A stretch of DNA of 64,000 bases. Source: Pseudomonas sp. Marseille-Q3773. Lineage in GTDB: Bacteria > Pseudomonadota > Gammaproteobacteria > Pseudomonadales > Pseudomonadaceae. A program made the position numbers and the translations under genes. This document shows, piece after piece, positions 17,448 to 28,100 of the stretch (position 1 is the stretch's first letter; each line of letters begins with the position of its first letter). The stretch covers positions 1,364,001 through 1,428,000 of the forward strand of contig NZ_OU745390.1 in NCBI RefSeq assembly GCF_916618955.1. Direction: 5' to 3'. Under the pieces are notes generated by a model that made no database searches, had not been told where the DNA came from, and saw nothing but the letters and a program-made list of their open reading frames with translations.

Positions 17448-19013
17448 TTGAAGACGACTCGACTCCGGCGGCATGCGGGCAAACTGGCGCTGGTCGCCGC
17501 CGCGCTGCTGAGCACCCAGGCCGTGGCGGCCGAGCAGGGCCCGAGCCTGTTGCAGAACAAGTGCATGGGGTGCCATATCCCCGAAGGCAACGACAGCTAT
17601 AGCCGTATCAGCCACCAGCGTAAAACACCCGAAGGCTGGCTGATGAGCATTGCGCGCATGCAGGTGATGCACGGCTTGCAGATCAGTGACGACGAGCGCC
17701 GTACCCTGGTCAAGTACCTCGCCGACAAACAGGGCCTGGCGCCCAGCGAGACCGATGGCGTGCGTTACGCCATGGAGCGCCGGCTGAACACCGTAGAGCA
17801 GTTCGACACCCAGCTCAGTGAAACCTGTGGCCGTTGCCACTCGGGGGCCCGCGTTGCCTTGCAGCGCCGCCCGGCCAAGGAATGGGAACACCTGGTCAAT
17901 TTCCACCTCGGCCAGTGGCCATCCCTGGAGTACCAGGCCCAGGCGCGGGACCGCGACTGGCTGCCGATCGCCCTGCAGCAAGTGGTGCCCGAGCTGGCCA
18001 AACGCTACCCACTGGAAAGCCCGGCATGGGCCGCATGGCAGCAGGCAAGGCCGAAAGCCGACGCGCTGTCCGGGCAGTGGGCGTTCAGTGGCCACATGTT
18101 GGCCAAGGGCGATGTGCGGGGGGTGATGACGGTGGTTGCCGATCAGGACGACACCTTCAAGGTCGAGGTCAAAGGCAGCTATGCCGACGGCACGCCGTTC
18201 AACGGCGGTGGCACGGCGCTGCTCTATAACGGCTATGAATGGCGCGGCAACGTCAAGGTCGGCGACAGCAACCTGCGCCAGGTATTCGCTGCGCTGGACG
18301 GCGAGATGAAAGGCCGCATGTTCGAGGCCGATCACGACGAGCGTGGCCTGGACTTCACCGCGGTGAAAGAGGGCAAGGCGCGCTTGCTGGCGGCTCAGCC
18401 TGCGTTTATCAAGGCCGGTGGCGAGAGCGAGATCGCCCTGGTCGGCACCGGCCTGGCCGGCAAGCCTGAGCTGGGGGCTGGCGTTGAGGTGACCGCGGTG
18501 CTGGACCAGACCCCGACCCTGGTGCGGGTGAAGGTCCGTGCGGCGGCGGATGCCAAGCCTGGCCTGCGCGACGTGGCGGTGGGTGAGCTCAAGGGCGTCA
18601 GCCTGGCGGTCTACGACAAGGTCGAAGAAGTGAAGGTGGTGCCGGCATTCTCCATCGCCCGTATCGGCGAGAACGGTGCCTCGGTGCCCAAGGTCCAGGG
18701 CCGTTTCGAAGCCGAAGCCTGGGGCAAGGACGCCGGCGGCCAGCCGTTGCGCATTGGCTATCTGCCGGCCAGCTGGAAGGTCGAGCCATTCAACGAGCGT
18801 GCGATCGAAGACGAAGACGTCAAGTTCGCCGGGCAGATGCAGGCCGATGGCGTGTTCGTGCCTGGCGGTGCCGGGCCCAACCCGGCGCGCAGGATGATGA
18901 CCAACAATGCCGGCAACCTGAAGGTCGTCGCTACCCTGGCCGACGGCGGCCAGACCGGCGAAGGGCACATGATCGTCACCGTCCAGCGTTGGAACAACCC
19001 GCCGCTGCCTTGA
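17448..19013 (+). CDS. peaA: Quinohemoprotein amine dehydrogenase alpha subunit (dihaem, QhpA)
   Basis: A 521-residue periplasmic dihaem cytochrome c subunit. The TTG at 17448 is chosen because GGAGG ends 7 bases upstream and the product then begins directly with a Sec signal (LALVAAALLSTQAVAA, cleavage near residue 28). Two haem c sites are visible: CMGCH at 39-43 and CGRCH at 127-131. The remaining two thirds are beta-rich, matching the immunoglobulin-like domains of the known alpha subunit. It passes electrons from the quinone cofactor to external acceptors. It is first in the structural operon, followed after 49 bases by the radical-SAM maturase. Confidence 0.95.
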   Translation: MKTTRLRRHAGKLALVAAALLSTQAVAAEQGPSLLQNKCMGCHIPEGNDSYSRISHQRKTPEGWLMSIARMQVMHGLQISDDERRTLVKYLADKQGLAPSETDGVRYAMERRLNTVEQFDTQLSETCGRCHSGARVALQRRPAKEWEHLVNFHLGQWPSLEYQAQARDRDWLPIALQQVVPELAKRYPLESPAWAAWQQARPKADALSGQWAFSGHMLAKGDVRGVMTVVADQDDTFKVEVKGSYADGTPFNGGGTALLYNGYEWRGNVKVGDSNLRQVFAALDGEMKGRMFEADHDERGLDFTAVKEGKARLLAAQPAFIKAGGESEIALVGTGLAGKPELGAGVEVTAVLDQTPTLVRVKVRAAADAKPGLRDVAVGELKGVSLAVYDKVEEVKVVPAFSIARIGENGASVPKVQGRFEAEAWGKDAGGQPLRIGYLPASWKVEPFNERAIEDEDVKFAGQMQADGVFVPGGAGPNPARRMMTNNAGNLKVVATLADGGQTGEGHMIVTVQRWNNPPLP

Positions 19014-19062
19014 GGGCAGGGCACAACGGTTTTGCCAACGAATCGATTATCGGGAGGTCGCC

Positions 19063-20493
19063 ATGGGCGCACTACTGAACCTGGTCGAACGCAACCTGCA
19101 CGAAGTGCAGGTCGATGCCGACCGCATGCTGTTCCATATTCCCAGCAGTTCGCTGTTCACTGCCGATGCGGTGACCGGTGGCATCATCGACACCCTGCGC
19201 CAGCAAGGCTGCTCGGCCGAGGAGCTGCTGCAGCGCCTTGGCCAGCGGTTTGCAGGCGATGATATCCAGGACACCCTGCGCGAGCTGATTGCGTTGGAGC
19301 TGGTCAGCGACGGCTCGCCGCTGACCCCGGAAATCGCCTTCAGGCAGGTCGAACGCACCGCCCTGAATACCGTGGTGCTCAACGTCAACACCGGCTGCAA
19401 CCTCAGCTGCACCTATTGCTACAAGGAAGATCTGGACAAGCCGTCGGCAGGCAAGAAGATGAGCACGGCCACCGCCGAGGCTTCGGTGGATATGCTGCTC
19501 AAGGAGTCGCCCGACGAGCCGCGTTACAGCGTGGTGTTCTTCGGTGGCGAGCCGCTGTCCAACCGGCCATTGATCGAGCATATGGTGGCCTACTGCGAGC
19601 GGCGCTTTGCTGAAGCCGGCAAGCAGGTGGAGTTCATCATGACTACCAACGCGACCCTGCTGAGCGAAGAAATCATCGACTGGCTCGATGCCCATCGCTT
19701 CGGCCTGTCGGTCAGCATCGACGGCCCCAAGACCGTCCATGACCGCAACCGCATCACGGTAGGCGGGCAGGGCACCTATGACGTGGTGCGGCGCAAGGCC
19801 GACCTGCTGCTGTCGCGCTACACCAGCCGCCCGGTGGGTGCGCGGGTCACGCTGACCCGTGGCATCACCGACGTCGAGACCATCTGGAACCACCTGTTCA
19901 ACGAAATGGGCTTTGCCGAGGTCGGTTTTGCCCCGGTCACCTCCGGCGACATGGCCGATTTCAACCTCACCGGCGACGAGCTGGTGCAGGTGTTCGCCAA
20001 CATGAAGGCGCTCGGTCGCAAGTACCTGCAGGCGGCGCTGGAGCACCGCAACATCGGTTTCTCCAACCTGCACCAGTTGATCACCGACATCCACGAAGGG
20101 CACAAGAAGGCCCTGCCGTGCGGTGCCGGGTTGAAGATGCTGGCGGTGGATCACCAGGGCGAGCTGAACCTGTGCCACCGCTTCACCGGCTCCAGCCTGC
20201 CGACGTTCGGCAATGTGCACCAGGGGGTGAAGCAGGCGCAGCTCAACGACTTCCTGTCGCAGCGCCTGGACCGCAGCAACACCGGCTGCGACAGCTGCCG
20301 CATCCGCAACCTGTGCTCCGGCGGCTGCTACCACGAAAGCTACGCCCGCTATGGCGACCCGCAGCACCCGACCTATCACTATTGCGAACTGATGCGCGAC
20401 TGGGTCGACTTCGGCATCGAAGTCTACAGCCGCATCATGGCCGCCAACCCGGCCTTCATCGATCGCTACATCACCCCGCGGAAGGCGCACTGA
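19063..20493 (+). CDS. peaB: Radical SAM/SPASM maturase of the amine dehydrogenase (QhpD)
   Basis: A 476-residue radical SAM protein. The CxxxCxxC cluster ligands are Cys112, Cys116 and Cys119 ([12 protein letters not shown]). A GGEPL SAM-binding motif follows, and a C-terminal SPASM region has many cysteines ([38 protein letters not shown]). An N-terminal region of about 95 residues resembles a peptide-binding (RRE-like) domain. The known enzyme forms the three Cys-to-Asp/Glu thioether bonds in the gamma subunit before export. GGGAGG precedes the ATG. The gamma-subunit gene starts one base after its stop, which fits co-expression of enzyme and peptide substrate. Confidence 0.95.
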   Translation: MGALLNLVERNLHEVQVDADRMLFHIPSSSLFTADAVTGGIIDTLRQQGCSAEELLQRLGQRFAGDDIQDTLRELIALELVSDGSPLTPEIAFRQVERTALNTVVLNVNTGCNLSCTYCYKEDLDKPSAGKKMSTATAEASVDMLLKESPDEPRYSVVFFGGEPLSNRPLIEHMVAYCERRFAEAGKQVEFIMTTNATLLSEEIIDWLDAHRFGLSVSIDGPKTVHDRNRITVGGQGTYDVVRRKADLLLSRYTSRPVGARVTLTRGITDVETIWNHLFNEMGFAEVGFAPVTSGDMADFNLTGDELVQVFANMKALGRKYLQAALEHRNIGFSNLHQLITDIHEGHKKALPCGAGLKMLAVDHQGELNLCHRFTGSSLPTFGNVHQGVKQAQLNDFLSQRLDRSNTGCDSCRIRNLCSGGCYHESYARYGDPQHPTYHYCELMRDWVDFGIEVYSRIMAANPAFIDRYITPRKAH

Positions 20494-20494
20494 C

Positions 20495-20818
20495 ATGAAG
20501 CACTTGAAGCCCCTGAACAACAAGGCGCGCATCCTCGAGCAGGCCGCCGCCGAGGACCGCGTCGAAGAAGTCATGGCCATGAGCGCAGTGGCGGGTTGCA
20601 CCGCCACCACTGATCCGGGCTGGGAAGTGGACGCCTTCGGCGGCGTCAGCTCGCTGTGCCAGCCGATGGAGGCCGACCTGTATGGCTGCTCCGACCCTTG
20701 CTGGTGGCCGGCCCAGGTGCCGGACATGATGAGCACCTATCAGGACTGGAACGCCCAGGCGAGCAACTCGGCCGAAGACTGGCGCAACCTCGGTACCGTG
20801 TTCCCGAAAGACAAGTGA
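20495..20818 (+). CDS. qhpC: Quinohemoprotein amine dehydrogenase gamma subunit precursor (QhpC)
   Basis: A 107-residue precursor peptide. With a 28-residue leader removed, its residues match the numbering of the known P. putida enzyme: Cys7-Glu16, Cys27-Asp33 and Cys41-Asp49 thioether partners and Cys37-Trp43 for the cysteine tryptophylquinone (precursor Cys35/Glu44, Cys55/Asp61, Cys69/Asp77, Cys65/Trp71). The core is [16 protein letters not shown]. The leader ([20 protein letters not shown] then DRVEEVMA) is helical and lacks a Sec signal, which agrees with recognition by the maturase, removal by the QhpE-like protease and export by the QhpF-like transporter. It is the redox-catalytic subunit. 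Confidence 0.96.
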   Translation: MKHLKPLNNKARILEQAAAEDRVEEVMAMSAVAGCTATTDPGWEVDAFGGVSSLCQPMEADLYGCSDPCWWPAQVPDMMSTYQDWNAQASNSAEDWRNLGTVFPKDK

Positions 20819-20850
20819 ACGGCCCGACAAGAACGACAAGGGGAAACCGC

Positions 20851-21972
20851 ATGAAAGCTGGACGCTGCGCGCTACTCGCGCTCACCATTGCCGCCACGGC
20901 CTGCGCCGGGCCGGTACAGGCCGCCGACACCGGGCCGGCGTTGAAGGCTGGCCACGAATACATGATCGTGACCAACTACCCGAACAACCTGCATGTGGTC
21001 GATGTGGCCAGCGACAGCGTGTTCAAAAGCTGCGTCATGCCCGACAAGTTCGGCCCCGGCACCGCAATGATGGCGCCGGACAACCGCACCGCCTATGTGC
21101 TCAACAACCATTACGGCGACATCTACGGCATCGACCTGGACACCTGCAAGAATACCTTCCATGCCAACCTGTCCAGCGTGGCGGGCGAGGTGGGCAAGTC
21201 GATGTACTCGTTTGCCATCAGCCCGGACGGCAAGGAAGTGTACGCCACGGTCAACCCGACCCAGCGCCTGAACGACCACTACGTGGTCAAGCCACCGCGG
21301 CTTGAGGTGTTCAGTACTGCCGATGGCCTGCAGGCGAAGCCTGTACGCACCTTCCCGATGCCGCGCCAGGTGTACCTGATGCGCGCCGCGGACGACGGCA
21401 GCCTGTACGTTGCCGGGCCGGACATCTACAAGATGGACGTGCACACTGGCAAGTACACGGTGGCGCTACCGCTGCGCAACTGGCAGCGCAAGGGCTACAG
21501 CGCCCCGGACGTGCTGTACTTCTGGCCGCACCAGAGCCCGCGCCACGAGTTCTCGATGCTGTACACCATTGCCCGGTTCAAGGACGACAAGCAGGACCCG
21601 GCCACTGCCGACCTGCTGTATGGCTACCTGAGCGTCGACCTGAAGACCGGCAAGACTCACACCCAGGAGTTCGCCGACCTCACCGAGCTGTACTTCACCG
21701 GGCTGCGTTCGCCGAAAGACCCGAACCAGATCTACGGTGTGCTCAACCGCCTGGCCAAGTACGACATCAAGCAGCGCAAGCTGATCAAGGCGGCTAATCT
21801 GGAGCACACCTACTACTGCGTGACCTTCGACAAGAAGGGCAACAAGCTGTACCTGGGCGGTACCTTCAACGACCTGGCGGTGTTCGACCCGGATACGCTG
21901 GAGAAAGTGAAGAACATCAGGCTGCCGGGCGGTGACATGTCGACCACTACGCCGCAGGTGTTCGTCCGCTAA
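20851..21972 (+). CDS. peaD: Quinohemoprotein amine dehydrogenase beta subunit (beta-propeller)
   Basis: A 373-residue periplasmic protein with a Sec signal (LLALTIAATACAGPVQA). The mature part shows repeated four-stranded blades of YVTN type (YMIVTNYPNNLHVVDVAS, TAYVLNNHYGDIYGIDLDT, LYLGGTFNDLAVFDPDTL), as in the seven-bladed propeller of the known beta subunit. It covers the gamma subunit and contributes to the substrate pocket. The ATG at 20851 follows GGGGAAA. It is the last structural gene, and a long perfect inverted repeat follows 15 bases after its stop. Confidence 0.95.
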   Translation: MKAGRCALLALTIAATACAGPVQAADTGPALKAGHEYMIVTNYPNNLHVVDVASDSVFKSCVMPDKFGPGTAMMAPDNRTAYVLNNHYGDIYGIDLDTCKNTFHANLSSVAGEVGKSMYSFAISPDGKEVYATVNPTQRLNDHYVVKPPRLEVFSTADGLQAKPVRTFPMPRQVYLMRAADDGSLYVAGPDIYKMDVHTGKYTVALPLRNWQRKGYSAPDVLYFWPHQSPRHEFSMLYTIARFKDDKQDPATADLLYGYLSVDLKTGKTHTQEFADLTELYFTGLRSPKDPNQIYGVLNRLAKYDIKQRKLIKAANLEHTYYCVTFDKKGNKLYLGGTFNDLAVFDPDTLEKVKNIRLPGGDMSTTTPQVFVR

Positions 21973-21987
21973 GCAGGTGTTGGCTTC

Positions 21988-22050
21988 ATCGCGGATAAAT
22001 CCGCTCCTACAGGCCTGCGGTGATCCCGTAGGAGCGGATTTATCCGCGAT
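21988..22050. repeat. Paired REP elements (perfect 23-base inverted repeat)
   Basis: The arm at 21988-22010 (beginning ATCGCGGATAAATCCGC) is matched exactly by its reverse complement at 22028-22050, with 17 bases between. It follows the beta-subunit stop and precedes the acyl-CoA ligase, so it may protect the 3' end of the upstream message or weaken read-through. Confidence 0.85.
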
Positions 22051-22091
22051 AGGGCCGGTACACCCAACACAAGAACAACAAGAGAACGCCC

Positions 22092-23765
22092 ATGCCCCAA
22101 CCAAGCTACTCACAGGGCAACCAGACCAAGGCCCTGCTCAGCCAATGCATCGGCGACGCCTTCGACAGCACCGTTGCCCGCTACCCCGATCGCGAAGCCT
22201 TGGTGGTCCGCCACCAGGCTCTGCGCTACACCTGGCAGCAACTGGCCGATGCCGTCGACCAGCATGCCCGGGCACTGATGGCCCTGGGCGTGCAGCCCGG
22301 CGACCGTCTGGGTATCTGGGCACCCAACTGCGCCGAGTGGTGCATCACCCAGTTCGCCAGTGCCAAGGTCGGCGCGATACTGGTCAATATCAACCCGGCC
22401 TACCGTTCCAGTGAACTGGACTATGCCCTCGGCCAGTCCGGTTGCCGCTGGGTGATCTGCGCCGATGCGTTCAAGACTTCCGACTACCACGCCATGCTGC
22501 TCGGCCTGATCCCCGGCCTGGCGGCCGGCCAGCCCGGCGCGCTGGTCTGCGAGCGCTTCCCGGAGCTGCGCGGGGTCGTCAGCCTGGCCGTCGCGCCACC
22601 GCCCGGCTTCCTGGCTTGGCACGACCTGCAGGCCCGCGCCGATTCGGTCAGCCGTGAAGCCTTGGCCGGGCGTCAGGCACAACTGCACTGCAATGATCCG
22701 ATCAACATCCAGTACACCTCGGGCACCACCGGGTTCCCCAAAGGTGCCACGCTCAGCCACAGCAATATCCTCAACAACGGTTACATGGTCGGCGAAAGCC
22801 TGGGCCTGACCGAGCATGACCGGCTGGTGGTGCCGGTACCGTTGTACCACTGCTTCGGCATGGTCATGGCCAACCTCGGCTGCATGACCCACGGCAGTAC
22901 CCTGATCTATCCCAGTGACGCATTCGACCCCCTGGCCACGCTACGCACGGTGGCGGAAGAACGGGCCACCGCGCTGTATGGCGTGCCGACCATGTTCATC
23001 GCCGAACTGGACCACCCGCAGCGCGGCGAATTCGACCTGTCCAGCCTGCGTACCGGGATCATGGCCGGCGCCACCTGTCCGATCGAGGTGATGCGCCGGG
23101 TGATCAGCGAGATGCACATGGCCGAGGTGCAGATTGCCTATGGCATGACCGAGACCAGCCCGGTGTCGCTGCAGACTGGTGCCAGCGACGACCTGGAGCG
23201 TCGCGTGACCAGCGTCGGGCGCACCCAGCCGCGGCTGGAGAGCAAAGTGGTCGATGGCGCCGGCAACACCGTGCCGCGCGGCGAGGTCGGTGAACTGTGC
23301 ACGCGCGGTTACAGTGTGATGCTTGGCTACTGGAACAACCCCCAGGCCACCGCCGAAAGCATTGACCAGGACGGCTGGATGCACACCGGCGACCTGGCAC
23401 TGATGGACGAGCAGGGCTACGTGCGCATCGTCGGGCGCAGCAAGGACATGATCATTCGCGGCGGAGAGAACATCTACCCGCGTGAACTGGAGGAGTTCTT
23501 TTTCACCCACCCGGCGGTGGCCGATGTGCAGGTAATCGGTGTGCCGTGCAGCAAGTACGGCGAGGAGATCGTCGCCTGGGTGCGGCTGCACCCGGGGCAC
23601 ATGGCCAGCGAGGAACAACTGCGCGACTGGGCGAAGGCGCGGATCGCCCATTTCAAGGTGCCCAGGTACTTCCGCTTCGTCGACGAGTTCCCGATGACGG
23701 TGACCGGCAAGGTGCAGAAGTTCAGGATGCGTGAGATCAGTATCGAGGAGCTGACGGCCAATTGA
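22092..23765 (+). CDS. Acyl-CoA synthetase (AMP-binding family)
   Basis: A 557-residue adenylate-forming ligase. The P-loop-like motif [18 protein letters not shown] (about residues 207-224), [10 protein letters not shown], the A8 element [20 protein letters not shown] and a C-terminal [12 protein letters not shown] lysine motif are all present, so it should be active. It resembles medium-chain or FadD3-type fatty acyl/aryl-CoA synthetases. Its position after the amine dehydrogenase structural genes suggests activation of the acid made by the aldehyde dehydrogenase. The substrate is not determined by sequence, and the repeat between 21988 and 22050 may mean separate control. Confidence 0.88.
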   Translation: MPQPSYSQGNQTKALLSQCIGDAFDSTVARYPDREALVVRHQALRYTWQQLADAVDQHARALMALGVQPGDRLGIWAPNCAEWCITQFASAKVGAILVNINPAYRSSELDYALGQSGCRWVICADAFKTSDYHAMLLGLIPGLAAGQPGALVCERFPELRGVVSLAVAPPPGFLAWHDLQARADSVSREALAGRQAQLHCNDPINIQYTSGTTGFPKGATLSHSNILNNGYMVGESLGLTEHDRLVVPVPLYHCFGMVMANLGCMTHGSTLIYPSDAFDPLATLRTVAEERATALYGVPTMFIAELDHPQRGEFDLSSLRTGIMAGATCPIEVMRRVISEMHMAEVQIAYGMTETSPVSLQTGASDDLERRVTSVGRTQPRLESKVVDGAGNTVPRGEVGELCTRGYSVMLGYWNNPQATAESIDQDGWMHTGDLALMDEQGYVRIVGRSKDMIIRGGENIYPRELEEFFFTHPAVADVQVIGVPCSKYGEEIVAWVRLHPGHMASEEQLRDWAKARIAHFKVPRYFRFVDEFPMTVTGKVQKFRMREISIEELTAN

Positions 23766-23783
23766 TGTATTGCCTGCGCCAGC

Positions 23784-23873
23784 CCTCTTCGCGGGCTCGC
23801 CCGGTCCCACAGGTACAGCGCGTAGCTCAAGTAATGCGCAAGTCATGTGGGAGCGGGCGAGCCCGCGAAGAGG
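23784..23873. repeat. Paired REP elements (27-base arms, one mismatch)
   Basis: CCTCTTCGCGGGCTCGCCCG... at 23784-23810 pairs with 23847-23873, differing at one position. It occupies the gap between convergent genes (acyl-CoA synthetase and mobA) and is the only candidate for stopping transcription there. Confidence 0.85.
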
Positions 23874-23894
23874 CCCTCAAAGGCAGCAGAGGTT

Positions 23895-24470
23895 TCAGCC
23901 TTGTAGCAACTCCGGGCTATTGAAGTTGCTCAACCTGCGATCATCCTCGGCACACTCGAGCCCTTGCACCGCCTCCCGCAGCAAGGCCTTCTGCAAACTC
24001 CGTTCTCCCGCCGCCCAGGCCTGCTCCAGGACCGGCAACAGCCGGCGTGGCAGCACGCTGAACATCGGTTGCCAGTAGCCACCCTGGCGCACCATGGCCG
24101 CACTGTCACAGGCCACTGCCAGTCGCAGCAGGTCCTCGATCAACCTCCGGTCAACCAGCGGTGCATCGCAGGCCAGCAGTATCACCCATTCGTGTCGCGC
24201 CACCTTGAGCCCGGCAATCACCCCCGCCAGTGGCCCCGGAAAATCAGCCTCGACATCGCCCACCAGTTGATCGGCATATCCCCGGTAGGCATCCTGGTTG
24301 CGGTTGCAGGAAATCACTAGGTCGTCAGTCAGCGGGCGTAGCACGCGATGCACGTGGGCAACCAGCGGTACGCTCTGCCAGCAGATCAGGCCCTTGTCCC
24401 GCCCGCCCATGCGCTGACCGCGGCCCCCTGCAAGAATCAGGGCTGAGCTGGCGGGCAAGGGGTTGGTCAT
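23895..24470 (-). CDS. mobA: Molybdenum cofactor guanylyltransferase MobA
   Basis: A 191-residue nucleotidyltransferase. The N-terminal signature LILAGGRGQRMGGRDKGL is the GTP-binding motif of MobA. LVGDVEADFPGPLAGVIAGL and LACDAPLVD follow, the latter holding the metal-binding Asp. It attaches GMP to molybdopterin to make the bis-MGD cofactor used by enzymes such as formate dehydrogenase and nitrate reductase. The ATG at 24470 gives the standard N-terminus (MTNPLPASSALILAGG). It is divergent from the HU-like gene and shows no link to the amine cluster beside it. Confidence 0.93.
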   Translation of the reverse strand: MTNPLPASSALILAGGRGQRMGGRDKGLICWQSVPLVAHVHRVLRPLTDDLVISCNRNQDAYRGYADQLVGDVEADFPGPLAGVIAGLKVARHEWVILLACDAPLVDRRLIEDLLRLAVACDSAAMVRQGGYWQPMFSVLPRRLLPVLEQAWAAGERSLQKALLREAVQGLECAEDDRRLSNFNSPELLQG

Positions 24471-24655
24471 GATTGCAGTTCCAGGCAGGCGAAGAGGGCC
24501 AACATCCCACGGCCTGCAACCATTGTCCAGCAAGCCTGCGCCCGAGCTGAACTGACCTGACATTTTTGCCAGTTGTGCCAATTGCGCGTACTCCCTTCAA
24601 TATCACTGCATCCTTGGCATTGCGACGGTGCCAGGGCGATAACAAGGAGAAGGAC

Positions 24656-24967
24656 TTGAACAAATCGGAACTGGTAGCTGACGTGGCGCAACGCGCTGAC
24701 TTGAGCAAGGCGATGGCGCAAAAGGTGGTCGACGCCTTTATCGACGCAGTCAAGGCATCGCTGGTAGCGCGCGAGGATGTGACTCTGGTGGGTTTTGGCA
24801 CCTTTAAAACTGTAGAAAGGACAGCGCGGGTCGGGAGAAACCCGCAAACTGGCAAAGAGCTGAAGATTGCTGCGGCAATCAACGCCAAGTTCAGCGCCGG
24901 CAAAAATTTGAAGGACGCCGTCAAACTCAGCGGGCAAGCCGACCAGAGTGCCAAATCGCGCAAGTGA
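24656..24967 (+). CDS. HU-family DNA-binding protein
   Basis: A 103-residue HU/IHF-family protein. The TTG at 24656 is preferred because AAGGAGAAGG lies directly upstream and the product then starts MNKSELVADVAQRADLSKA, the standard HU N-terminus. The beta-arm region reads VTLVGFGTFKTVERTAR and GRNPQTGKELKIAAA. A Lys/Ser-rich tail (GQADQSAKSRK) makes it about a dozen residues longer than the usual 90-residue HU. It bends DNA and helps nucleoid architecture. Which of the P. putida HU paralogues it corresponds to is not decided here. Confidence 0.9.
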   Translation: MNKSELVADVAQRADLSKAMAQKVVDAFIDAVKASLVAREDVTLVGFGTFKTVERTARVGRNPQTGKELKIAAAINAKFSAGKNLKDAVKLSGQADQSAKSRK

Positions 24968-25017
24968 CAGGAAAAAGGGCGCTTCGGGCTTGCGCAGTAC
25001 CTGTGTGGGCTTTAGCC

Positions 25018-25150
25018 GCGAACACCGGCAATGCCGGTGCCATCCACCGCGTCGCCTGCTTCGCGGGTGAACCCGCTCCCACAGGTACTGCGCTGGCTTC
25101 GGGCTTGCGCGGTACCTGTGGGAGCCGGCTTGCCGGCGATGGGCTGCGCA
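25018..25150. repeat. Composite REP cluster between convergent genes
   Basis: The stretch holds ACCGGCAATGCCGGT (a small hairpin), GCCATCCACCGCGTCGC, a REP core near 25060-25085 (CTTCGCGGGTGAACCCGCTC) and an inverted REP-like copy near 25112-25140 (TGTGGGAGCCGGCTTGCCGG). It separates the HU-like gene from the end of the RND pump gene and is the only candidate for transcription termination there. Confidence 0.75.
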
Positions 25151-25171
25151 GCGGCCCGTTGCTCACAGCCT

Positions 25172-28100
25172 TCAATGCCCGCTGGGGAGTGCCTCGCTCG
25201 CAGTAACGGCTTTGCCATTGCCTGCCAACCGCATCACCACCACGAAGAACACCGGCACGAACACCACCGCCAGGGTGGCGCTGAGCATGCCGCCGATTAC
25301 CCCGGTGCCGATCGCCTGCTGGCTGGCCGAGCTGGCGCCGCTGGCGATGGCCAGGGGCACCACGCCGAGGATGAACGCCAGGGAGGTCATGACGATCGGC
25401 CGCAGGCGCAGGCGGGCGGCCTGTACGGCCGCGTCGACGGCATCGACACCCTGGTCGACCAGGCTCTTGGCGAACTCGATGATGAGGATGGCATTCTTCG
25501 CTGACAAGCCGATCAGGGTGATCAGGCCAACCTTGAAGAACACGTCGTTGGGCATGCCGCGCAGGGTTACGGCCAGCACCGCGCCGAGTACGCCAAGCGG
25601 CACCACCAGCAGCACTGCGGTCGGGATCGACCAGCTTTCGTACAGCGCCGCCAGGCACAGGAACACCACCAGCAATGACAGCGCCATCAGCAGTGGTGCC
25701 TGGCTGCCGGACAGCCGCTCCTGCAGCGACAGGCCGGTCCACTCCAGGCCGGAACCGGCCGGCAGCTGGGCCACCAGGCGCTCGATCTCGGCCATGGCTT
25801 CGCCCGAGCTGTAGCCGGCTGCCGGTTCGCCGGAAACCGACACCGCCGGATAGCCGTTGTAGCGGGTCAGTTGCACCGGGCCACTGACCCACCTGGCCTG
25901 GACGAACGCACCCAACGGCACCATCTTGCCGCTGTCGTTGCGCACGTGGATCTTCAGCAGGTCTTCGACCTGGCTGCGCTGGTCGCCTTCGGCCTGCACC
26001 ACCACCCGCTGCATGCGGCCCTGGTTGGGGAAGTCGTTGACGTAACTGGAGCCCACGGCCACATCCAGCACCGTGCCGATATCGGCGAACGATACGCCCA
26101 GGGCGTTGGCCTGGCGGCGGTCGATTTCCAGCTGGATCTGCGGGCTTTCCGCCAGCGAGGCTTCGCGTACGTTGGCCAGCACCTTGCTCTTGCCGGCGTT
26201 GGCCAGTAGCTCGTCACGGGCCGCCATCAGCGCGGCGTGGCCCATGCCGCCGCGGTCCTGCAGGCGAAACTCGAAGCCGGTCGACTCGCCCAGGCCATCG
26301 ATCGGTGGCGGCAACACGGAGAACGCCACGGCATCCTTGAGCTGGGTGAAGGCCAGGGTGGCACGGTCGGCAATCGACTGGGCGCTGTCGTCGGCACCGC
26401 GTTCGGACCAGTCCTTGAGCGTGGTGAAGGCCAGTGCCGCGTTCTGCCCGCTGCCCGAGAAGCTGAAGCCCAGAATCAGCGTGGTGTTGCCCACGCCTGG
26501 CTCCTCGGCGTTGTGCGCCTCGATCTGGGCCGCCACCTGTTCGGTGCGCATGCGGCTGGCGCCTGGCGGCAGCTGGATGTCGGTGATGGTGTAGCCCTGG
26601 TCTTCGGTGGGCAGGAACGCCGTCGGCAGCTGGCTGAAGCCATAGCCGAGCACCGCCAGCAGCACCGCGTACACCAGCAGATAACGGCCGCTGCGCTTGA
26701 GCGCCTGCATTACCCAGCGCTGGTAGCCGTTGCTCATGCGCTCGAAGCGGCGGTTGAACCAGCCGAAGAAGCCTTTGCGCTCATGCTGCTCGCCCTTGGC
26801 CACCGGCTTGAGCAAGGTGGCGCACAGTGCCGGGGTCAGGCTGAGGGCAAGAAATGCCGAGAACAGGATCGACACCGCCATCGACAGCGAGAACTGCTGG
26901 TAGATCACCCCCACCGAGCCTGGCATGAACGCCATGGGCAGGAACACCGCCACCAGCACCAGGGTGATGCCGACGATCGCGCCGCTGATCTGGCCCATGG
27001 CCTTGCGGGTGGCCGCTTTCGGCGGCAGGCCTTCCTCGGCCATGATCCGCTCGACGTTTTCCACCACCACGATGGCATCGTCGACCAGGATGCCGATGGC
27101 CAGCACCATGCCGAACAGGGTCAGCACGTTGACCGAGAAGCCCATGGCCAGCATCACGGCAAAGGTGCCCATCAGCGCCACCGGCACCACCAGCGTCGGG
27201 ATCAGCGTGTAGCGCAGGTTCTGCAGGAACAGGAACATCACTGCGAACACCAGCAGCATGGCCTCGAAAAGGGTGCTGATCACCTGCTGGATCGACACCT
27301 TGACGAACGGCGAGGTGTCGTAGGGGATGTCCCACTTGACGCCTTCAGGGAAGTAGCGCGCCAGTTCCTGCATCTTCGCCCGCACCAGCGTGGCGGTTTC
27401 CATGGCGTTGGCACCCGGTGCCAGCTGCACGCTGAAGGCGGTGGCCGGCTTGCCGTTCAGGCGGGTGCCGTACTGGTATTCCTGGGCGCCGATCTCGACC
27501 CGGGCGACATCACCGATGGTAACGCTGGAACCGTCCGGGTTGGCGCGCAGGACAATGTCAGCGAATTCCTCGGGGGTGCTCAACTGGCCCTTGACCACCA
27601 CGTTGGCGGTGATTTCCTGGGTGCTGCGGCCGGGCAGGTCGCCGATGCTGCCAGGCGCAACCTGGATGTTCTGCGCCGCGACGGCTGCGGCCACGTCGTT
27701 GGGCGTGAGGTTGAAACCGATCAGCTTGCGCGGGTCGATCCAGATGCGCATGGCGCGCTCCGAGCCATACAGCTGGGCCTTGCCGACGCCCTTGAGGCGG
27801 CGGATCTCATCCATCACGTTGCGCGCGAGAATATCCGACAGGGCGGTTTCGTCGAGCTTGCCGTCCTCGGAGGTGAGCGTGGCCAGCAGCAGGAAGCCGG
27901 TGGATACCTTCTCCACCTGCAGCCCTTGCTGGGTGACCGGGCGTGGCAGGCGCGACTCGACAACCTTCAAGCGGTTCTGCACGTCGACCTGGGCCAGGTC
28001 CGGGTTAGTGCCCGGGGCGAACGTTGCGGTGATGGTAGCGCTGCCCAGGCTGCTCTGCGACTCGAAGTACAGCAGGTTGTCGGCGCCGTTGAGCTCCTGC

